DNA of 64,000 nt from Gammaproteobacteria bacterium (lineage in GTDB: Bacteria > Pseudomonadota > Gammaproteobacteria > Pseudomonadales > Pseudohongiellaceae). The notes below the pieces were generated by a model. It worked only from the letters and a program-made list of their open reading frames with translations, did not search any database and was not told where the DNA came from. The DNA lies in contig SHZK01000001.1 in assembly GCA_009692305.1 (NCBI GenBank), positions 1-64,000 on the forward strand, written 5' to 3'. How positions within the stretch are numbered: position 1 is the first letter of the stretch; the number at the start of each line of letters is the position of its first letter. The position numbers and the translations under genes are program-made. Positions 1-9,014 of the stretch are shown in pieces.

Positions 1-689
1 TCGGCTACCAGACCTGGGGTGACCAGTTCAGTTTTTCCGCGGCGACCTATACCCACGAGCCGAACAATCTGGAACGGGGTACCGGTAACGCGGCGCGTTT
101 CATCTATCACCCGACACTGGCCAATGGTGCACTGCTGCATCTGGGCGTGAATGCCTCCATCGAAAATCCGGATGACAATACTGCACGTCTGCGTTCACGG
201 CCGGAAATGCATCAGGACGATCATCGCATTGTCGATACCGGTACCTTGAAGAATGTAGATGACCTCAGGAAACTGGGTTTGGAAGCTGCTTACACTAAAG
301 AGCGTTTCTCGGCGCAAGGTGAGTATATCCGCAAGAGTATCAAGCGCGATGGTGCCTCAGATCATAGTTTCGATGGCTACTATGCCTACGTCAGCTACTT
401 CCTGACCAATGACACCCGTCCCTATACCAATTCAGAAGGCATATTTGGCACTGTCGCGCCTGCGTCGGACACCGGCGCTTGGGAAATCGCAGCTCGCTTC
501 AGTGATCTGGATCTGAATGATGGCACGATCAGCGGAGGCCAGGCTGATGCCATCACCTTGGCGGTGAATTACTACATGACTCGCGATCTGCGCTTTCAGG
601 CAAACTATGTATTCACCGATTCCAAGGGTGGCACAGTGCTGGGTGATGATCCGAACGGACTGCAGCTGCGCGTGCGACTTACCTGGTAA
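1..689 (+). CDS. Phosphate-selective porin O/P family protein, 5' partial
   Basis: The reading frame is open from base 3 to the TAA at 687-689, so the window holds the last ~228 codons of an outer-membrane beta-barrel. The translation shows alternating polar and aromatic strands, short turns, and a C-terminal strand ending in RLTW, where the terminal aromatic residue is the usual BAM recognition signal. The segment with FSFSAATY and the final NYYMTRDLRFQANYVF-type strands resembles the OprO/OprP (porin O_P) family, which passes phosphate, polyphosphate or other anions. The start lies upstream of the window, and an ATG at 147 is internal. It converges on the tannase gene with only 15 bp between the stops. 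The substrate cannot be read from the sequence. Confidence 0.75.
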   Translation, partial: GYQTWGDQFSFSAATYTHEPNNLERGTGNAARFIYHPTLANGALLHLGVNASIENPDDNTARLRSRPEMHQDDHRIVDTGTLKNVDDLRKLGLEAAYTKERFSAQGEYIRKSIKRDGASDHSFDGYYAYVSYFLTNDTRPYTNSEGIFGTVAPASDTGAWEIAARFSDLDLNDGTISGGQADAITLAVNYYMTRDLRFQANYVFTDSKGGTVLGDDPNGLQLRVRLTW

Positions 690-704
690 GTTTGAAGCTG
701 CAGT

Positions 705-2255
705 TCATGGCATTCGACAACTGAAATTTTCTGCAACATCCGTGCTGCCCGCGCCAGACCAGATCGCTACTTCCGGAAATGGACACAGCGGGCGCGCACG
801 ATCTACCACTCCCTGAGTGGAGTGGGTGGCGTTGATGCGCTCTGGTGCCACGCCATTCTCCACCCAGGCTTCCAGCGCGGAGACGGCGTCGAAACTGTCG
901 GTACCGGGACCGCCACCGCAATGCGCCATGCCCGGCACCATGAACAAACGGTAATCATCGTGGATCGCCGCGCGGCTGCCGAATACATCCAGCACGCTTG
1001 CGTAATATTGGGTGGAGCTCAGCGGTGATATCTGCGGATCACTCCAGCCATGGTACTGCAGCAACTTGCCACCGCGTCCGAAGAATGGGCGCAGGTCTGC
1101 GTTCAATGCATTAAGTGTATTGTTGTCTTGCTGTTCCGCCTTGACCACATCGATATCGAAATCAAACTGCTCGATACGCCAGTTCGGGTCCTGATAGACC
1201 AGATACTTCAGTTGTTCGTCACCGGTAGCGCGCGCCGATTCAGTCCAGCCGAGATCGGTCCAGCCGGGTTCGCTACCCGGAACCAAACCGGGGATGGTGC
1301 GACCCGTTGCCGGATTGATGGCGGAGCCATAGATCAAGTTCGCGGTAGTGACTTGTGCTTCGGTCAGGCATGCGCTGTCGCTGCCAGTACTGCAGCGCAG
1401 TGTGGCTGGTTCAACCTGGCACTGTTGGGGGCTGTCGATGACACCGTCTGCAACTCCATCACTGGCGTCACAGATATTCAGAGCGGCGCGGTGCAACAGG
1501 TCGCGTTCGCTTTCGCCCAGGCGTGCCGCTGGATCTGCTGCCAGCACCTGCGCGACCCGCAGTGCTGCCACTGCCCTGCCAGTCCAGTCCAGACCGGGTG
1601 CGCCGGCGATAATGCCATCGAAGTCTGCCGGAAAGCGCTGTGCCGCTTGCAGCGCCTGCCGCCCGCCAGCCGAACAGCCATTCCAATAGGAATAGCGCGG
1701 GCCTGACTGGTAATAAGTGGTGATAAGTTGCTTCGCCACCGCTGCCATTTCATGCACCGAACGCCAGCCGAAATCGATTACTTTCTCGGGATGCCCGAGA
1801 CCGAAACTGGCGGTATTGTCCTCATGTCCGGTATCAGTCGAACTGGTCGCATAACCGCGCAGCAGCGGATCGATCATGGCGGGGTGACGAATATTGCCGG
1901 AGAACGCGCCGTTGCCGATGGCGAGATATTTTCCATTCCACTGTGCGACCGGCAGCCACATTTCGATCTTGATGTCGGAATCAGCCGATGGACGCAAGGT
2001 AGCCGCGACCCGACAAAAAGCCGGCAGCGGTTGATACATGCGATTGCGCGCATCTCCGGCGGCGCCCTCTGGTGCGAAGCCTCCGGCTGTTATTACTTCG
2101 GCAAGTGTAATGCTGACTGCGGGCAGTTGCAGTGCAGTGAGTTCAGTGCAGACGCGCGGCGATTGTTCTGCGGCCCCAACAAATGCACTGAATCCAGCCA
2201 ATGCGGCAAGACCAACTGCAATGCGCAAAGACTGCGAGACAGATTTATTCAGCAT
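705..2255 (-). CDS. Tannase/feruloyl esterase family exported hydrolase
   Basis: 516 aa, the usual length for the tannase family (PF07519), which hydrolyses ester bonds of gallate or hydroxycinnamate esters, or mono-aryl esters as in MHETase. An N-terminal signal peptide (hydrophobic to about residue 28, then VGAAEQ) suggests export. The nucleophile motif is in WNGCSAGGRQAL (GCSxGG); the later HGWSDPQISP and MAHCGGG segments supply the acid and histidine regions. Paired cysteines, including CSAGG and the MAHCGGG region, fit the disulfide next to the active site seen in this family. The start has a GGGAG ribosome site about 8 nt upstream. The exact substrate is unknown; aromatic plant-type esters are an inference from the family. 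Confidence 0.88.
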   Translation of the reverse strand: MLNKSVSQSLRIAVGLAALAGFSAFVGAAEQSPRVCTELTALQLPAVSITLAEVITAGGFAPEGAAGDARNRMYQPLPAFCRVAATLRPSADSDIKIEMWLPVAQWNGKYLAIGNGAFSGNIRHPAMIDPLLRGYATSSTDTGHEDNTASFGLGHPEKVIDFGWRSVHEMAAVAKQLITTYYQSGPRYSYWNGCSAGGRQALQAAQRFPADFDGIIAGAPGLDWTGRAVAALRVAQVLAADPAARLGESERDLLHRAALNICDASDGVADGVIDSPQQCQVEPATLRCSTGSDSACLTEAQVTTANLIYGSAINPATGRTIPGLVPGSEPGWTDLGWTESARATGDEQLKYLVYQDPNWRIEQFDFDIDVVKAEQQDNNTLNALNADLRPFFGRGGKLLQYHGWSDPQISPLSSTQYYASVLDVFGSRAAIHDDYRLFMVPGMAHCGGGPGTDSFDAVSALEAWVENGVAPERINATHSTQGVVDRARPLCPFPEVAIWSGAGSTDVAENFSCRMP

Positions 2256-2297
2256 GAATGTAACTCCCGAATCAGTGGGGTGGCTGGAAAAAATGTA

Positions 2298-2927
2298 TTA
2301 AGGCGAGGCGAATACTCGCTGCATGGCTCTACCAACAGCCGGACGTGCGCGCATGGTCTGATACCACTTATAAAGGTTTGCATAGGGATCGAGTGAAATG
2401 CTCGTGTCGTCTGAAATAGTCAGATAGGCGAAGGTGAAACAATCCGCGATGCTCATGTCCGTGCCACACAACCAGGGTTGCTTGCTCACCAGATCATCCA
2501 GATACGGTAATTGCTTGTCGAGCCAGCCTTTCGCTTCCTCGAGCGCATCCGGATTCGCCACACGGTCGAGAAATTTTGGCGCGATCAGTTCTTCCCAGAA
2601 ATACACTGACAACCAGCGTCCTATGTGAATGGACATTACATCCATCAGCGCATCGATGCGCGCGGCTTGCAATGGATCTGCGCTGTATAATTTTTTGCCG
2701 TTGGTGTTGGCGAGGTAGCGACAGATCGCCGCGCTCTCATAAATGAAGTCACCGTTATGCTCCAGCACCGGTACTTTGCCGAATGGGTGTCGTAGTTTGT
2801 GTTCGGGTGCAAAATTTTCCCGTTTCGCCAGATCAACAAATTGATAGCGATAGTCAATGCCGAGCTCTTCAGCTGTGATTACCACTTTGAGGGGGTTGAA
2901 CGTGCTGTAACCGTAAATCGTATACAT
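2298..2927 (-). CDS. Glutathione S-transferase family protein
   Basis: 209 aa, normal GST length. The N-terminal thioredoxin-like domain (about residues 1-80) contains the cis-proline segment GKVPVLEHNG and the glutathione-binding YESAAICRYL motif (ES/A type). The all-helical C-terminal domain follows, with the N-capping box region CGTDMSIADCFTFAY. It would conjugate glutathione to electrophiles or act as a thiol transferase in the cytoplasm; the class is not certain. GGAG lies 7 nt upstream of the ATG. It is transcribed in the same direction as the tannase, 42 bp apart, so the two may share a transcript. Confidence 0.88.
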   Translation of the reverse strand: MYTIYGYSTFNPLKVVITAEELGIDYRYQFVDLAKRENFAPEHKLRHPFGKVPVLEHNGDFIYESAAICRYLANTNGKKLYSADPLQAARIDALMDVMSIHIGRWLSVYFWEELIAPKFLDRVANPDALEEAKGWLDKQLPYLDDLVSKQPWLCGTDMSIADCFTFAYLTISDDTSISLDPYANLYKWYQTMRARPAVGRAMQRVFASP

Positions 2928-3117
2928 GCAAAAACTCCAGACTCTTTATTTCATACCCAGTACTTCAATCCCAGTACTTCAAACTGGAATCGATTGTAGC
3001 GCAGGGGTTGCTTGAATAAAACGCGGGTATGCGCTATCAGGTATGCCTGATGCGATTGAGGGTACACAAAGTTAGCGCCGCCGCGAACAGCGTGATGACT
3101 TGCGATAGGGCAGTGGC

Positions 3118-3269
3118 TTCGAGCGGCCTTGGTACGCAGTATCGGCTACGCTGCAAACCGCGCCGCTCCGCGGTACCTGCTCTCCGCAAAATGCTCTGGA
3201 AAACGGTCATTTTGCTGCGCTCAGCGCGGTTTTTGATCGCAGCTCCATCCGATTCTGCATACCAAGGCC
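3118..3269 (+). repeat. Module A hairpin repeat, copy A1
   Basis: Intergenic repeat starting CTTCGAGC. The left arm GGCCTTGGTACGCAGTATCG pairs with the right arm ending GCATACCAAGGCC at 3269 (about 21 bp, two mismatches). The interior has a GC-rich mini-hairpin (CCGCG...CGCGG), a central hairpin GCAAAATG...CATTTTGC, and a GCGCTCAGCGC stem, then TTTTTGATCGCAG. It is nearly identical to copy A2 and matches the core of A3-A5, but with different outer arms. Any ORF across it is spurious. Together with its tail it fills most of the 500-bp gap 2928-3426. Confidence 0.85.
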
Positions 3270-3357
3270 TTGATGACTACACGCGATCTGGGTTTTGCTT
3301 TACTTGAAAGATACTCGGACTTATTCGGATATCCAGGGAGTCTGGCAGTGACTGCGA

Positions 3358-3378
3358 GTATCCCGGGGTATCAGAAAG
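3358..3378 (+). repeat. Tail motif downstream of A1
   Basis: The 21-bp string beginning GTATCCCGGGGTATC and ending AGAAAG recurs exactly at 4550-4570, at a similar distance (89 and 68 bp) after copies A1 and A2. It is a near-palindrome. It shows that the duplicated unit extends beyond the hairpin. Function unknown. Confidence 0.75.
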
Positions 3379-3426
3379 TATTAAGAATCAATTACAAATC
3401 CTGAATAAATCCAGGACAGATTTCCC

Positions 3427-4197
3427 CTAAGGCTGCACCACTTCAATGCGTACACCATCGGGACCTTCCACAAACGATATACGGATTTCGCGGAAATCCC
3501 GTGGCTCCATGGAAAAAACCGCGCCTTTTGCTTTCATCTCGACTGCCGCAGCATCCAGATCCGGAAAGTTCCAGCCCAGATGATCCATGCTGCGACCTAT
3601 CGTTGGTGCAATCTCTCCACTTGCTTGCGCAGCGAGCAGCCAGATGTTGCCGTAGTGAATGCCGGGCAGGGCGCCGCCGAACTGGGCTGCTTCGCCACCG
3701 AAAATATTCTGATACCAGGCGAGCGTGCCGGCAGGATCTGCAGATGACAGATGTATGTGATGCACGCCGCGCATGGCGCTGTCATCGATCAACTCGATCT
3801 TGGTGCCCCAGGGGTCTTCGACAAAGCCCAGGGTCATGCCGTTAAATGCGCGTAGCTCACCGAGGCCCTTGCCACCATCAGCAATGATGGCATTGAAGAC
3901 TGACTCCACATTGGGCATGGAGAATCCAATATGGTCTACGCCACTGCCAACCGAGCCTGCGCCCGGGTCGCGTTCATAGAAGATCACGTAGATATCACCC
4001 AGCTTGATCCGATCGATCGGCAGGCTGGTATCGCTTGAATTGCGGAAGCGGGTGGGAGTGCCGCCGAAATGCTTGGCGTACCAGTTGGCCGCTTCGAGCG
4101 CATTGTCTGCGGCCAGATGGAGGTGGTCGTAGGGTGTGGCAAAAAGCGAAGCTGGTAACAGGAACAGGGTAGTCAGTAATAATTCGCGCAGTTTCAT
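3427..4197 (-). CDS. Exported protein with two VOC (glyoxalase/bleomycin resistance) domains
   Basis: 256 aa from the chosen start. An upstream in-frame ATG at 4257 exists, but the ATG at 4197 begins a clean signal peptide (MKLRELLLTTLFLLPASLFA), so it is preferred. Two VOC-type halves follow: residues ~25-130, starting YDHLHLAADNALEAANWYAK, and ~145-255, starting HHIHLSSADPAGTLAWYQ. Each has the His near its first strand and a late Glu (KIELID, RIEVVQP) expected for metal binding in this fold. VOC enzymes include glyoxalases, extradiol dioxygenases and resistance proteins; which one this is cannot be told. A signal peptide on a VOC protein is less common. It is bracketed by repeats A1 and A2 in direct orientation. 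Confidence 0.82.
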   Translation of the reverse strand: MKLRELLLTTLFLLPASLFATPYDHLHLAADNALEAANWYAKHFGGTPTRFRNSSDTSLPIDRIKLGDIYVIFYERDPGAGSVGSGVDHIGFSMPNVESVFNAIIADGGKGLGELRAFNGMTLGFVEDPWGTKIELIDDSAMRGVHHIHLSSADPAGTLAWYQNIFGGEAAQFGGALPGIHYGNIWLLAAQASGEIAPTIGRSMDHLGWNFPDLDAAAVEMKAKGAVFSMEPRDFREIRISFVEGPDGVRIEVVQP

Positions 4198-4329
4198 ATT
4201 TAATTCCGGAGGCTGATAGTTATTATTAGTGTTGCGGTATTGTTTGAGTGTATCCAACCTTTATCTGATGTTAAAGGAGAGCATGATTGCTGAAATTGTT
4301 ATTTGGAAGTTGTGAATTGGAATTTGTGG

Positions 4330-4482
4330 CTTCGAGCGGCCTTGGTACGCAGTATCGGCTACGCTGCAAACCGCGCCGGTCCGCGGTGCCTGCTCTCCGC
4401 AAAATGCCCCGAAAAACGGTCATTTTGCTGCGCTCAGCGCGGTTTTTGATCGCAGATCCACTCGATTCTGCATACCAAGGCC
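4330..4482 (+). repeat. Module A hairpin repeat, copy A2
   Basis: Near-identical to A1: starts CTTCGAGC, left arm GGCCTTGGTACGCAGTATCG, right arm ending CATACCAAGGCC at 4482, central hairpin GCAAAATG...CATTTTGC. Differences from A1 are a few substitutions in the loops (for example CGGTCC for CGCTCC). Same orientation as A1, 1.2 kb away, on the other side of the VOC gene. Confidence 0.85.
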
Positions 4483-4549
4483 TTGATAAATGCATATGAT
4501 CTATTCAGCGGTTTTTTTTCAAAGTCGCTCTGTCTTGATCGTTTATCCA

Positions 4550-4570
4550 GTATCCCGGGGTATCAGAAAG
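4550..4570 (+). repeat. Tail motif downstream of A2
   Basis: Exact second copy of the 21-bp near-palindromic motif at 3358-3378, again preceded by TATCCAG. The rest of the 4483-4638 gap shows no gene. Confidence 0.75.
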
Positions 4571-4638
4571 AATCGATGTGGGAATTTTAATTCAGTAATT
4601 GTTATCGCAGGGTTTCGAAAATAGCAGAGACTGGTAAT

Positions 4639-4675
4639 AAAAAAAGGGCGTGTTCTTTATCAGAACACGCCCCTT
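4639..4675 (-). terminator. Rho-independent terminator of the 4699-5883 gene
   Basis: On the minus strand the hairpin GGGCGTGTTCT-gataa-AGAACACGCCC (11-bp perfect stem) is followed by a run of T. It lies about 25 bp past the stop of the Met-rich protein gene. An A-run on the other side would also let it work weakly on the plus strand. Confidence 0.85.
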
Positions 4676-4698
4676 TGTGTTTCGAGAGGGGGGAGAGC

Positions 4699-5883
4699 TT
4701 ACTGACCTTGTGACATGATCATCGCGTGTTGCATGTCCATCGCTTCGCGGGTGCGGTTGCGTTCGGACTGCATGAGTTCACCTACGGCTGGACCACCCTG
4801 GTTGTAGATACCGCCACGGAGGGCAAACAACAAATATTCCATGGGTTCGGCGGCGGATGCATCCTTGTTGGTGAACAGGGCAACGGCGGCGTCCATCTTG
4901 GCATCGCGATCTGGCTCGTCCGGATAGGAGAGCACGTCTGCGACCACAGTTTCCAGAATGTTCAGGTTATCGAGAATGGTGGCTGCTTCCGGAGATTGGC
5001 TGTACAGGTCAGGCGCAATTGCGGGCGCCATAGGCAGTTCGGTAGGAGCGGGGAACATGCTCATGCCGCCGGCAGAACCAATCTTGTTCCAGAAGCGCTC
5101 GAGAGCGACTTCCATGCCGCCGGCAAACTGGGGATCCAGTTGTTCGAGAATGACTGCTTCCAGCGCGGCGAGTTGCAGCCATTGCTGGGTCCACAGAAAG
5201 CCGCTGAGGCGGGGGAATGCGGTCTTGAAGCCATTAGCTTGGCCGTGAACTATCAGGTATTCGCTTTCCTTCGGCACCGTGGCGACAGAGTGCTGGTCAT
5301 CGCTGAGGTATTCGGTAATGGCAGCAGTAACAGCGGCGCGCTTGTCGCTGATGCGGTCATCAATATAAATCGCGAGCAGTGTGTTCTCGAACTCGCGACC
5401 GCGCTTGAGCACTTCGCCAGTGTGGCGATTGATGGCGGTACTTGCCTCATAGGCTGCACTAGCTTCGGCATCGGTGTGTTGGCCGCGCATTACTGCCAAC
5501 AGATTGATGCGGGATTCAACTTCCATGTCTGGATAGGGCCCGCTCGCGCTCATGTCCATATTCATGCCGCTATGGCTCATGGTGCCGGAATCCATCATCT
5601 CGCTCATGGTCATGGTCTTCATCCCCTCCAGATGCTCACGCAAAGCGGCGCGGGCTGCGGCATAGGACGGATGGGCATTGATGGTAGCGATGGCATCAAA
5701 GGTCTGTGCCTGGGTGACATCAAAGGCATTAAACAGGTCTGCCAATTGTGGATACTCTGCACGAATATCGCTGCGGGACTGCGCTGCGACCGTTGCTGGC
5801 AAGAGGCTGACGATTGCTGTGCAGGCGATCGCATTAACGAGAGTTTTTGCTGGTTTGATCCAGTTGAATTGACCGCGGTTCAT
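4699..5883 (-). CDS. Exported protein with methionine-rich segment, function unknown
   Basis: 394 aa; GGAGA lies 7 nt upstream of the ATG. A signal peptide is visible (hydrophobic about residues 17-34, ATVAAQ cleavage region). Residues 88-120 are extremely Met-rich (ten Met, with His and Ser between), and the last 13 residues are again Met-rich (MDMQHAMIMSQGQ). Such clusters bind Cu(I) or Ag(I) in known periplasmic copper proteins, so metal handling is a possibility, but no known metal-binding fold was recognised. The remainder is largely helical, with conserved-looking YLIVHGQANGFKTAFP and EYLLFALRGGIYNQGG stretches. The gene lies 215 bp downstream of the DUF5916 gene on the same strand and has its own terminator. 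I do not recognise the family. Confidence 0.7.
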   Translation of the reverse strand: MNRGQFNWIKPAKTLVNAIACTAIVSLLPATVAAQSRSDIRAEYPQLADLFNAFDVTQAQTFDAIATINAHPSYAAARAALREHLEGMKTMTMSEMMDSGTMSHSGMNMDMSASGPYPDMEVESRINLLAVMRGQHTDAEASAAYEASTAINRHTGEVLKRGREFENTLLAIYIDDRISDKRAAVTAAITEYLSDDQHSVATVPKESEYLIVHGQANGFKTAFPRLSGFLWTQQWLQLAALEAVILEQLDPQFAGGMEVALERFWNKIGSAGGMSMFPAPTELPMAPAIAPDLYSQSPEAATILDNLNILETVVADVLSYPDEPDRDAKMDAAVALFTNKDASAAEPMEYLLFALRGGIYNQGGPAVGELMQSERNRTREAMDMQHAMIMSQGQ

Positions 5884-6098
5884 TGCCCTGTCTCCGAGTG
5901 TGAACGATAGGAACTGAGTTACGCAGCGAGTATAAACTTATCGGTGAGATGGTGCCAATTTGGGAGCGCGCAGGAACGGACGGAATGGCGCCAGGTTTGT
6001 AATTTTGTGTGACACGAGGCTGCACTGACACAGCCATTGACTGTGGTGAATGGTCACCACAGTCGCTGTTAGTTTTGAAACCAGAGCTGGTTTTGAAA

Positions 6099-8381
6099 CT
6101 AGCGCTGGAACAGGTAGGAAAACTTCACGAAGAACTGATCACCATCCTGACGCAGATCGCTGGTCACCACCAGTTCGCGCTCGCCCTCGACTTCGATGAT
6201 GTCGAAGTTGCTCTGGTTGCTGTTGTAGCCCACGTAGAACGCTGACCAGGGATTGATCACGTAACGCAGCAGCAGGTCGAAGTTGAGGTTCTGGTCGTCA
6301 ATCAGGCGCGTAGCCGGTCCCGCATCAGTCTCTTCGTGCTGGGCGATGAAACGCAATGACAGCTCTGGAGTAAACTGGTAATTCCAGTTACTGCGTAAAA
6401 TTTGATTGCTGAATATTTTGGAGCCACCGTTCTTCGATTCCAGTTCGGTGCGCAAATAGGTATTGGAAACTCGCAATCGATCGAGAGGTCGCCACAATAC
6501 GTCGATGTCCAGACGGTTGGTGTCTGCAACAGAGGGCAGCAGGCCGCGCAAAGGCACACGGTTGATCGTAGTTCCGGCCTGATAGTTGCCTCCGAAGGTC
6601 AGAGTCTGCATTGAGGTATTGGAGTAATTAAAGCGCCAGGTGTCGGTGTCATAGACTTGATTGGTGATGATGCCGGCGAAATCCTGTGGTCTCAGGATTT
6701 CGGTGCGATCACTCCAGGACAGGCCGGCGTTTGATGTAGCGAAGCGCAGGTTCACGCTCGGGTCTACCTGCACATAAGTTCTGACGCCATGCTGATCGTT
6801 GAGATAGACCATCATCGTTGCAATGCTCCAACTGTTCAGGCTGGAGTCTTCCGGATAGAAGTTCAGGCCGACGCGATTGTGCAGTCCTGAAGTGTCTGCT
6901 GCGAAATACTGATTCTGGAATCCCAGTTCGGCTCGAAAATCTCTCGATGTTTCGATGAAGTGCGTATGGGTATTAAGTGTGCGACCGACCCGGTTGAGCA
7001 GGATGTTGCGCTGGTAGCCGGTCTTGCTGGGGCCGCCGGTAAATGGTTCACTTTCGGTGCCCACCAGCTGTACTTGTGTGAGCCAGCTTTCGTTGAGCCG
7101 GAACAGTCCATCGACACTCGCCACGCGATTGTAGCCATCGCCTAACTCACGATCCGTAAGCAGGAAGCCGATACGATCGCGCTCATTGATATCCCGATAG
7201 CCGCGCACGATGGCGATATTAGCCTTCTCGCCGTCAAGTGGATGTGAGGCCGCGCGATTCAGGCCTGGTGCCTCATCATTGATCATGATGGCGCCGAAGC
7301 CGTAATTGCCGGAGCGACCGGTAAAACGCAGGCCACCTTCCGGATCTACGATGCGACGCGTGAACACCAGTGTGGAATCAGTCTCGAAGAAGTCGGCATT
7401 TTCCACGAAGAACGGGCGGCGTTCCGGATACTGCACTTCGAAGCGTTCGTTGACCGTCACCTGTGGCTCATCCGATTCCACCTGACTGAAGTCAGGGTTC
7501 AGAGTGAGATCCAATACAAAGGCATCATTGAATACAAATTTTGCATCGACACCCAAATCCTGTTCTGAGGACTTGTCAAATTTGGGTCCGCCCACCGCGC
7601 CGGGTTTCAGTGCGTCAATCTCGCGCGCAAAGATAAAGGGAATGATCTGGGAATTATTGCCTGGAGACACATCGCGAATGCCTGACAGCAATGCCGTCTG
7701 ATTGAGGCGTCCTTCGATGGCGATGGAATAAGCCGGCCAGAACGTCTCCTCACTCAAGCGGGGAATCTGGCGGGCGAATTGCACGCGCCACAGTTGTTCC
7801 AAGGTGTCAGGGAAGCGCAGGCTGCGCAAAGGTACAGCCATTTTTACCATATAACCCTGCTCAGTTAATTCGCCTTCACTATCCCACACTGCTTCAAAGG
7901 TGGTGTCGAAACCGGCACGACGTGATGAACCTTCAGTCCAGCGCGCATCCCATTGCACACCAAGTGGCGTGGAACGGAAGGTGAGTGCAGCACGCTGGTC
8001 ATTGAAGGCATCGAAGGTCATTTCGACAGTATCATCGCCGCCGATATTTTCCCGCGGCGACATGTTGGCACGGATCAGGTTCGGTTCAGTGTCGAAAGCG
8101 AGGAAGATGGCGTACAGACGGCGCTGATCGTAACCAATATACACTTCGGTGCGCTGGGTGGCGGGACGCCCGTCAGAGGGCTCGCGCTGAATAAAATTTT
8201 CCACCTTGGTCATTGAGCGTGCCAACTCGGAACTGGGTTGCATGCTGGCGAAGTCTGCAAATGTCGGTTCACTGTCGATACGGGGAATGCTTATGCCATT
8301 CTCCGCCGCTACTAATAAAGTTGGAGTTAAAGCAGCTACTACTGTGCTGAGCGCGCACAACATCAACCTGGATACTCTCAT
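6099..8381 (-). CDS. DUF5916 outer-membrane protein with N-terminal CBM9-like domain
   Basis: 760 aa, with a signal peptide (to about residue 26). Residues ~35-210 resemble the DOMON/CBM9-like carbohydrate-binding beta-sandwich found at the front of DUF5916 proteins (VYIGYDQRRLYAIFLAFD, then DDTVEMTFDAFNDQRAA). The rest is the DUF5916 beta-barrel, with PEFSQVESDEPQV-type and RRPFFVENADFF hallmarks and a C-terminal aromatic strand (FSYLFQR). Family members sit in the outer membrane and are often encoded near hydrolases or peptidases; their role is not established. An AGAGAGA ribosome site precedes the ATG. No frameshift or internal stop was seen. Confidence 0.85.
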   Translation of the reverse strand: MRVSRLMLCALSTVVAALTPTLLVAAENGISIPRIDSEPTFADFASMQPSSELARSMTKVENFIQREPSDGRPATQRTEVYIGYDQRRLYAIFLAFDTEPNLIRANMSPRENIGGDDTVEMTFDAFNDQRAALTFRSTPLGVQWDARWTEGSSRRAGFDTTFEAVWDSEGELTEQGYMVKMAVPLRSLRFPDTLEQLWRVQFARQIPRLSEETFWPAYSIAIEGRLNQTALLSGIRDVSPGNNSQIIPFIFAREIDALKPGAVGGPKFDKSSEQDLGVDAKFVFNDAFVLDLTLNPDFSQVESDEPQVTVNERFEVQYPERRPFFVENADFFETDSTLVFTRRIVDPEGGLRFTGRSGNYGFGAIMINDEAPGLNRAASHPLDGEKANIAIVRGYRDINERDRIGFLLTDRELGDGYNRVASVDGLFRLNESWLTQVQLVGTESEPFTGGPSKTGYQRNILLNRVGRTLNTHTHFIETSRDFRAELGFQNQYFAADTSGLHNRVGLNFYPEDSSLNSWSIATMMVYLNDQHGVRTYVQVDPSVNLRFATSNAGLSWSDRTEILRPQDFAGIITNQVYDTDTWRFNYSNTSMQTLTFGGNYQAGTTINRVPLRGLLPSVADTNRLDIDVLWRPLDRLRVSNTYLRTELESKNGGSKIFSNQILRSNWNYQFTPELSLRFIAQHEETDAGPATRLIDDQNLNFDLLLRYVINPWSAFYVGYNSNQSNFDIIEVEGERELVVTSDLRQDGDQFFVKFSYLFQR

Positions 8382-8468
8382 CAGTTTTTCTCTCTCTTGA
8401 TTTGGACAGGACTTGGTTCGATTGGATATATTTTTTTTATAGGGTTACAAGATTAAGGCTTTGCTGGA

Positions 8469-9014
8469 TTACTGAATCTGACTCTGATCCATGAATCCGT
8501 CTTTATTCGGCATTTCTATCGTGAGCAGCGTGTCTTTATTAAGCACGGCGTATTGATTGATGATGCCATTGAGGTACAGCACATAGGCTACAACCTGATA
8601 TACCTCGTTGTTACTGAGGGATTTCGGCGCATCCGCGGGCATGGCGCGACGGATGAAATCGAACAAGGTGGTCGCGTGCGGCCAAAAACTGCCAACGGTT
8701 TTCACCGGTGTGGTTTCCGAGTGGATATCGCCACCGGCGAGCGTGGTGTTGTCGATCGTGCCTTCGCCATTGAGGCCGTGACAGGCCTGGCAACGAGCTT
8801 CGTAAATAATCTTGCCCTGTAACGGCGAGCCGCTGCCCTCCGGCAGGTCAGAACCGTCCGGACCAACAATCAAATCGAATGCTTGCAATTGGGCTTCAGT
8901 GACTGGAATGCCGAGACCGACAGATTGTGCCGTTGCCGACTGCAGCAATAGACTGGCAGTGAGGAGTGCGCAGGCGCCGAAAAATGTTCGCACAGATAAT
9001 TTATACATACACAT
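8469..9014 (-). CDS. c-type cytochrome, SoxD-like subunit of sulfite/sulfane dehydrogenase
   Basis: 181 aa with signal peptide (to about residue 29, SATAQ). One haem site CQACH at residues 75-79. The segments LGIPVTEAQLQAFDL, VGSFWPHATTLFDFIRRAMP and a late Met (EMPNKDGF) match the N-terminal haem domain of SoxD. The usual SoxD is larger and dihaem, so this is a short monohaem version, as in SorB-like partners. Its ATG overlaps the stop of the SoxC-like gene by 14 bp, so the two are translationally coupled; a second ATG at 9008 is also possible. It would pass electrons from the molybdenum enzyme to the respiratory chain in the periplasm. Confidence 0.85.
   Translation of the reverse strand: MCMYKLSVRTFFGACALLTASLLLQSATAQSVGLGIPVTEAQLQAFDLIVGPDGSDLPEGSGSPLQGKIIYEARCQACHGLNGEGTIDNTTLAGGDIHSETTPVKTVGSFWPHATTLFDFIRRAMPADAPKSLSNNEVYQVVAYVLYLNGIINQYAVLNKDTLLTIEMPNKDGFMDQSQIQ

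Noticed and set aside
822-1706. Long ORFs opposite the tannase gene, and similar ones opposite the SoxC-like, fadE, uvrA and xanthine dehydrogenase-type genes
   Set aside because: Mirror frames in moderately GC-rich coding DNA, without family features or ribosome sites.
3029-3307. Plus-strand ORFs across A1 and A2 (also 4287-4499) with similar translations
   Set aside because: The similarity follows from the DNA repeat. Frames are opened by the hairpins, start outside the repeat and have no ribosome site. Such translations are common false genes.
4726-5910. 394-codon plus-strand ORF exactly opposite the Met-rich protein gene
   Set aside because: The minus-strand frame has a ribosome site, a signal peptide and a terminator; the plus frame has none and its composition is that of an antisense shadow.
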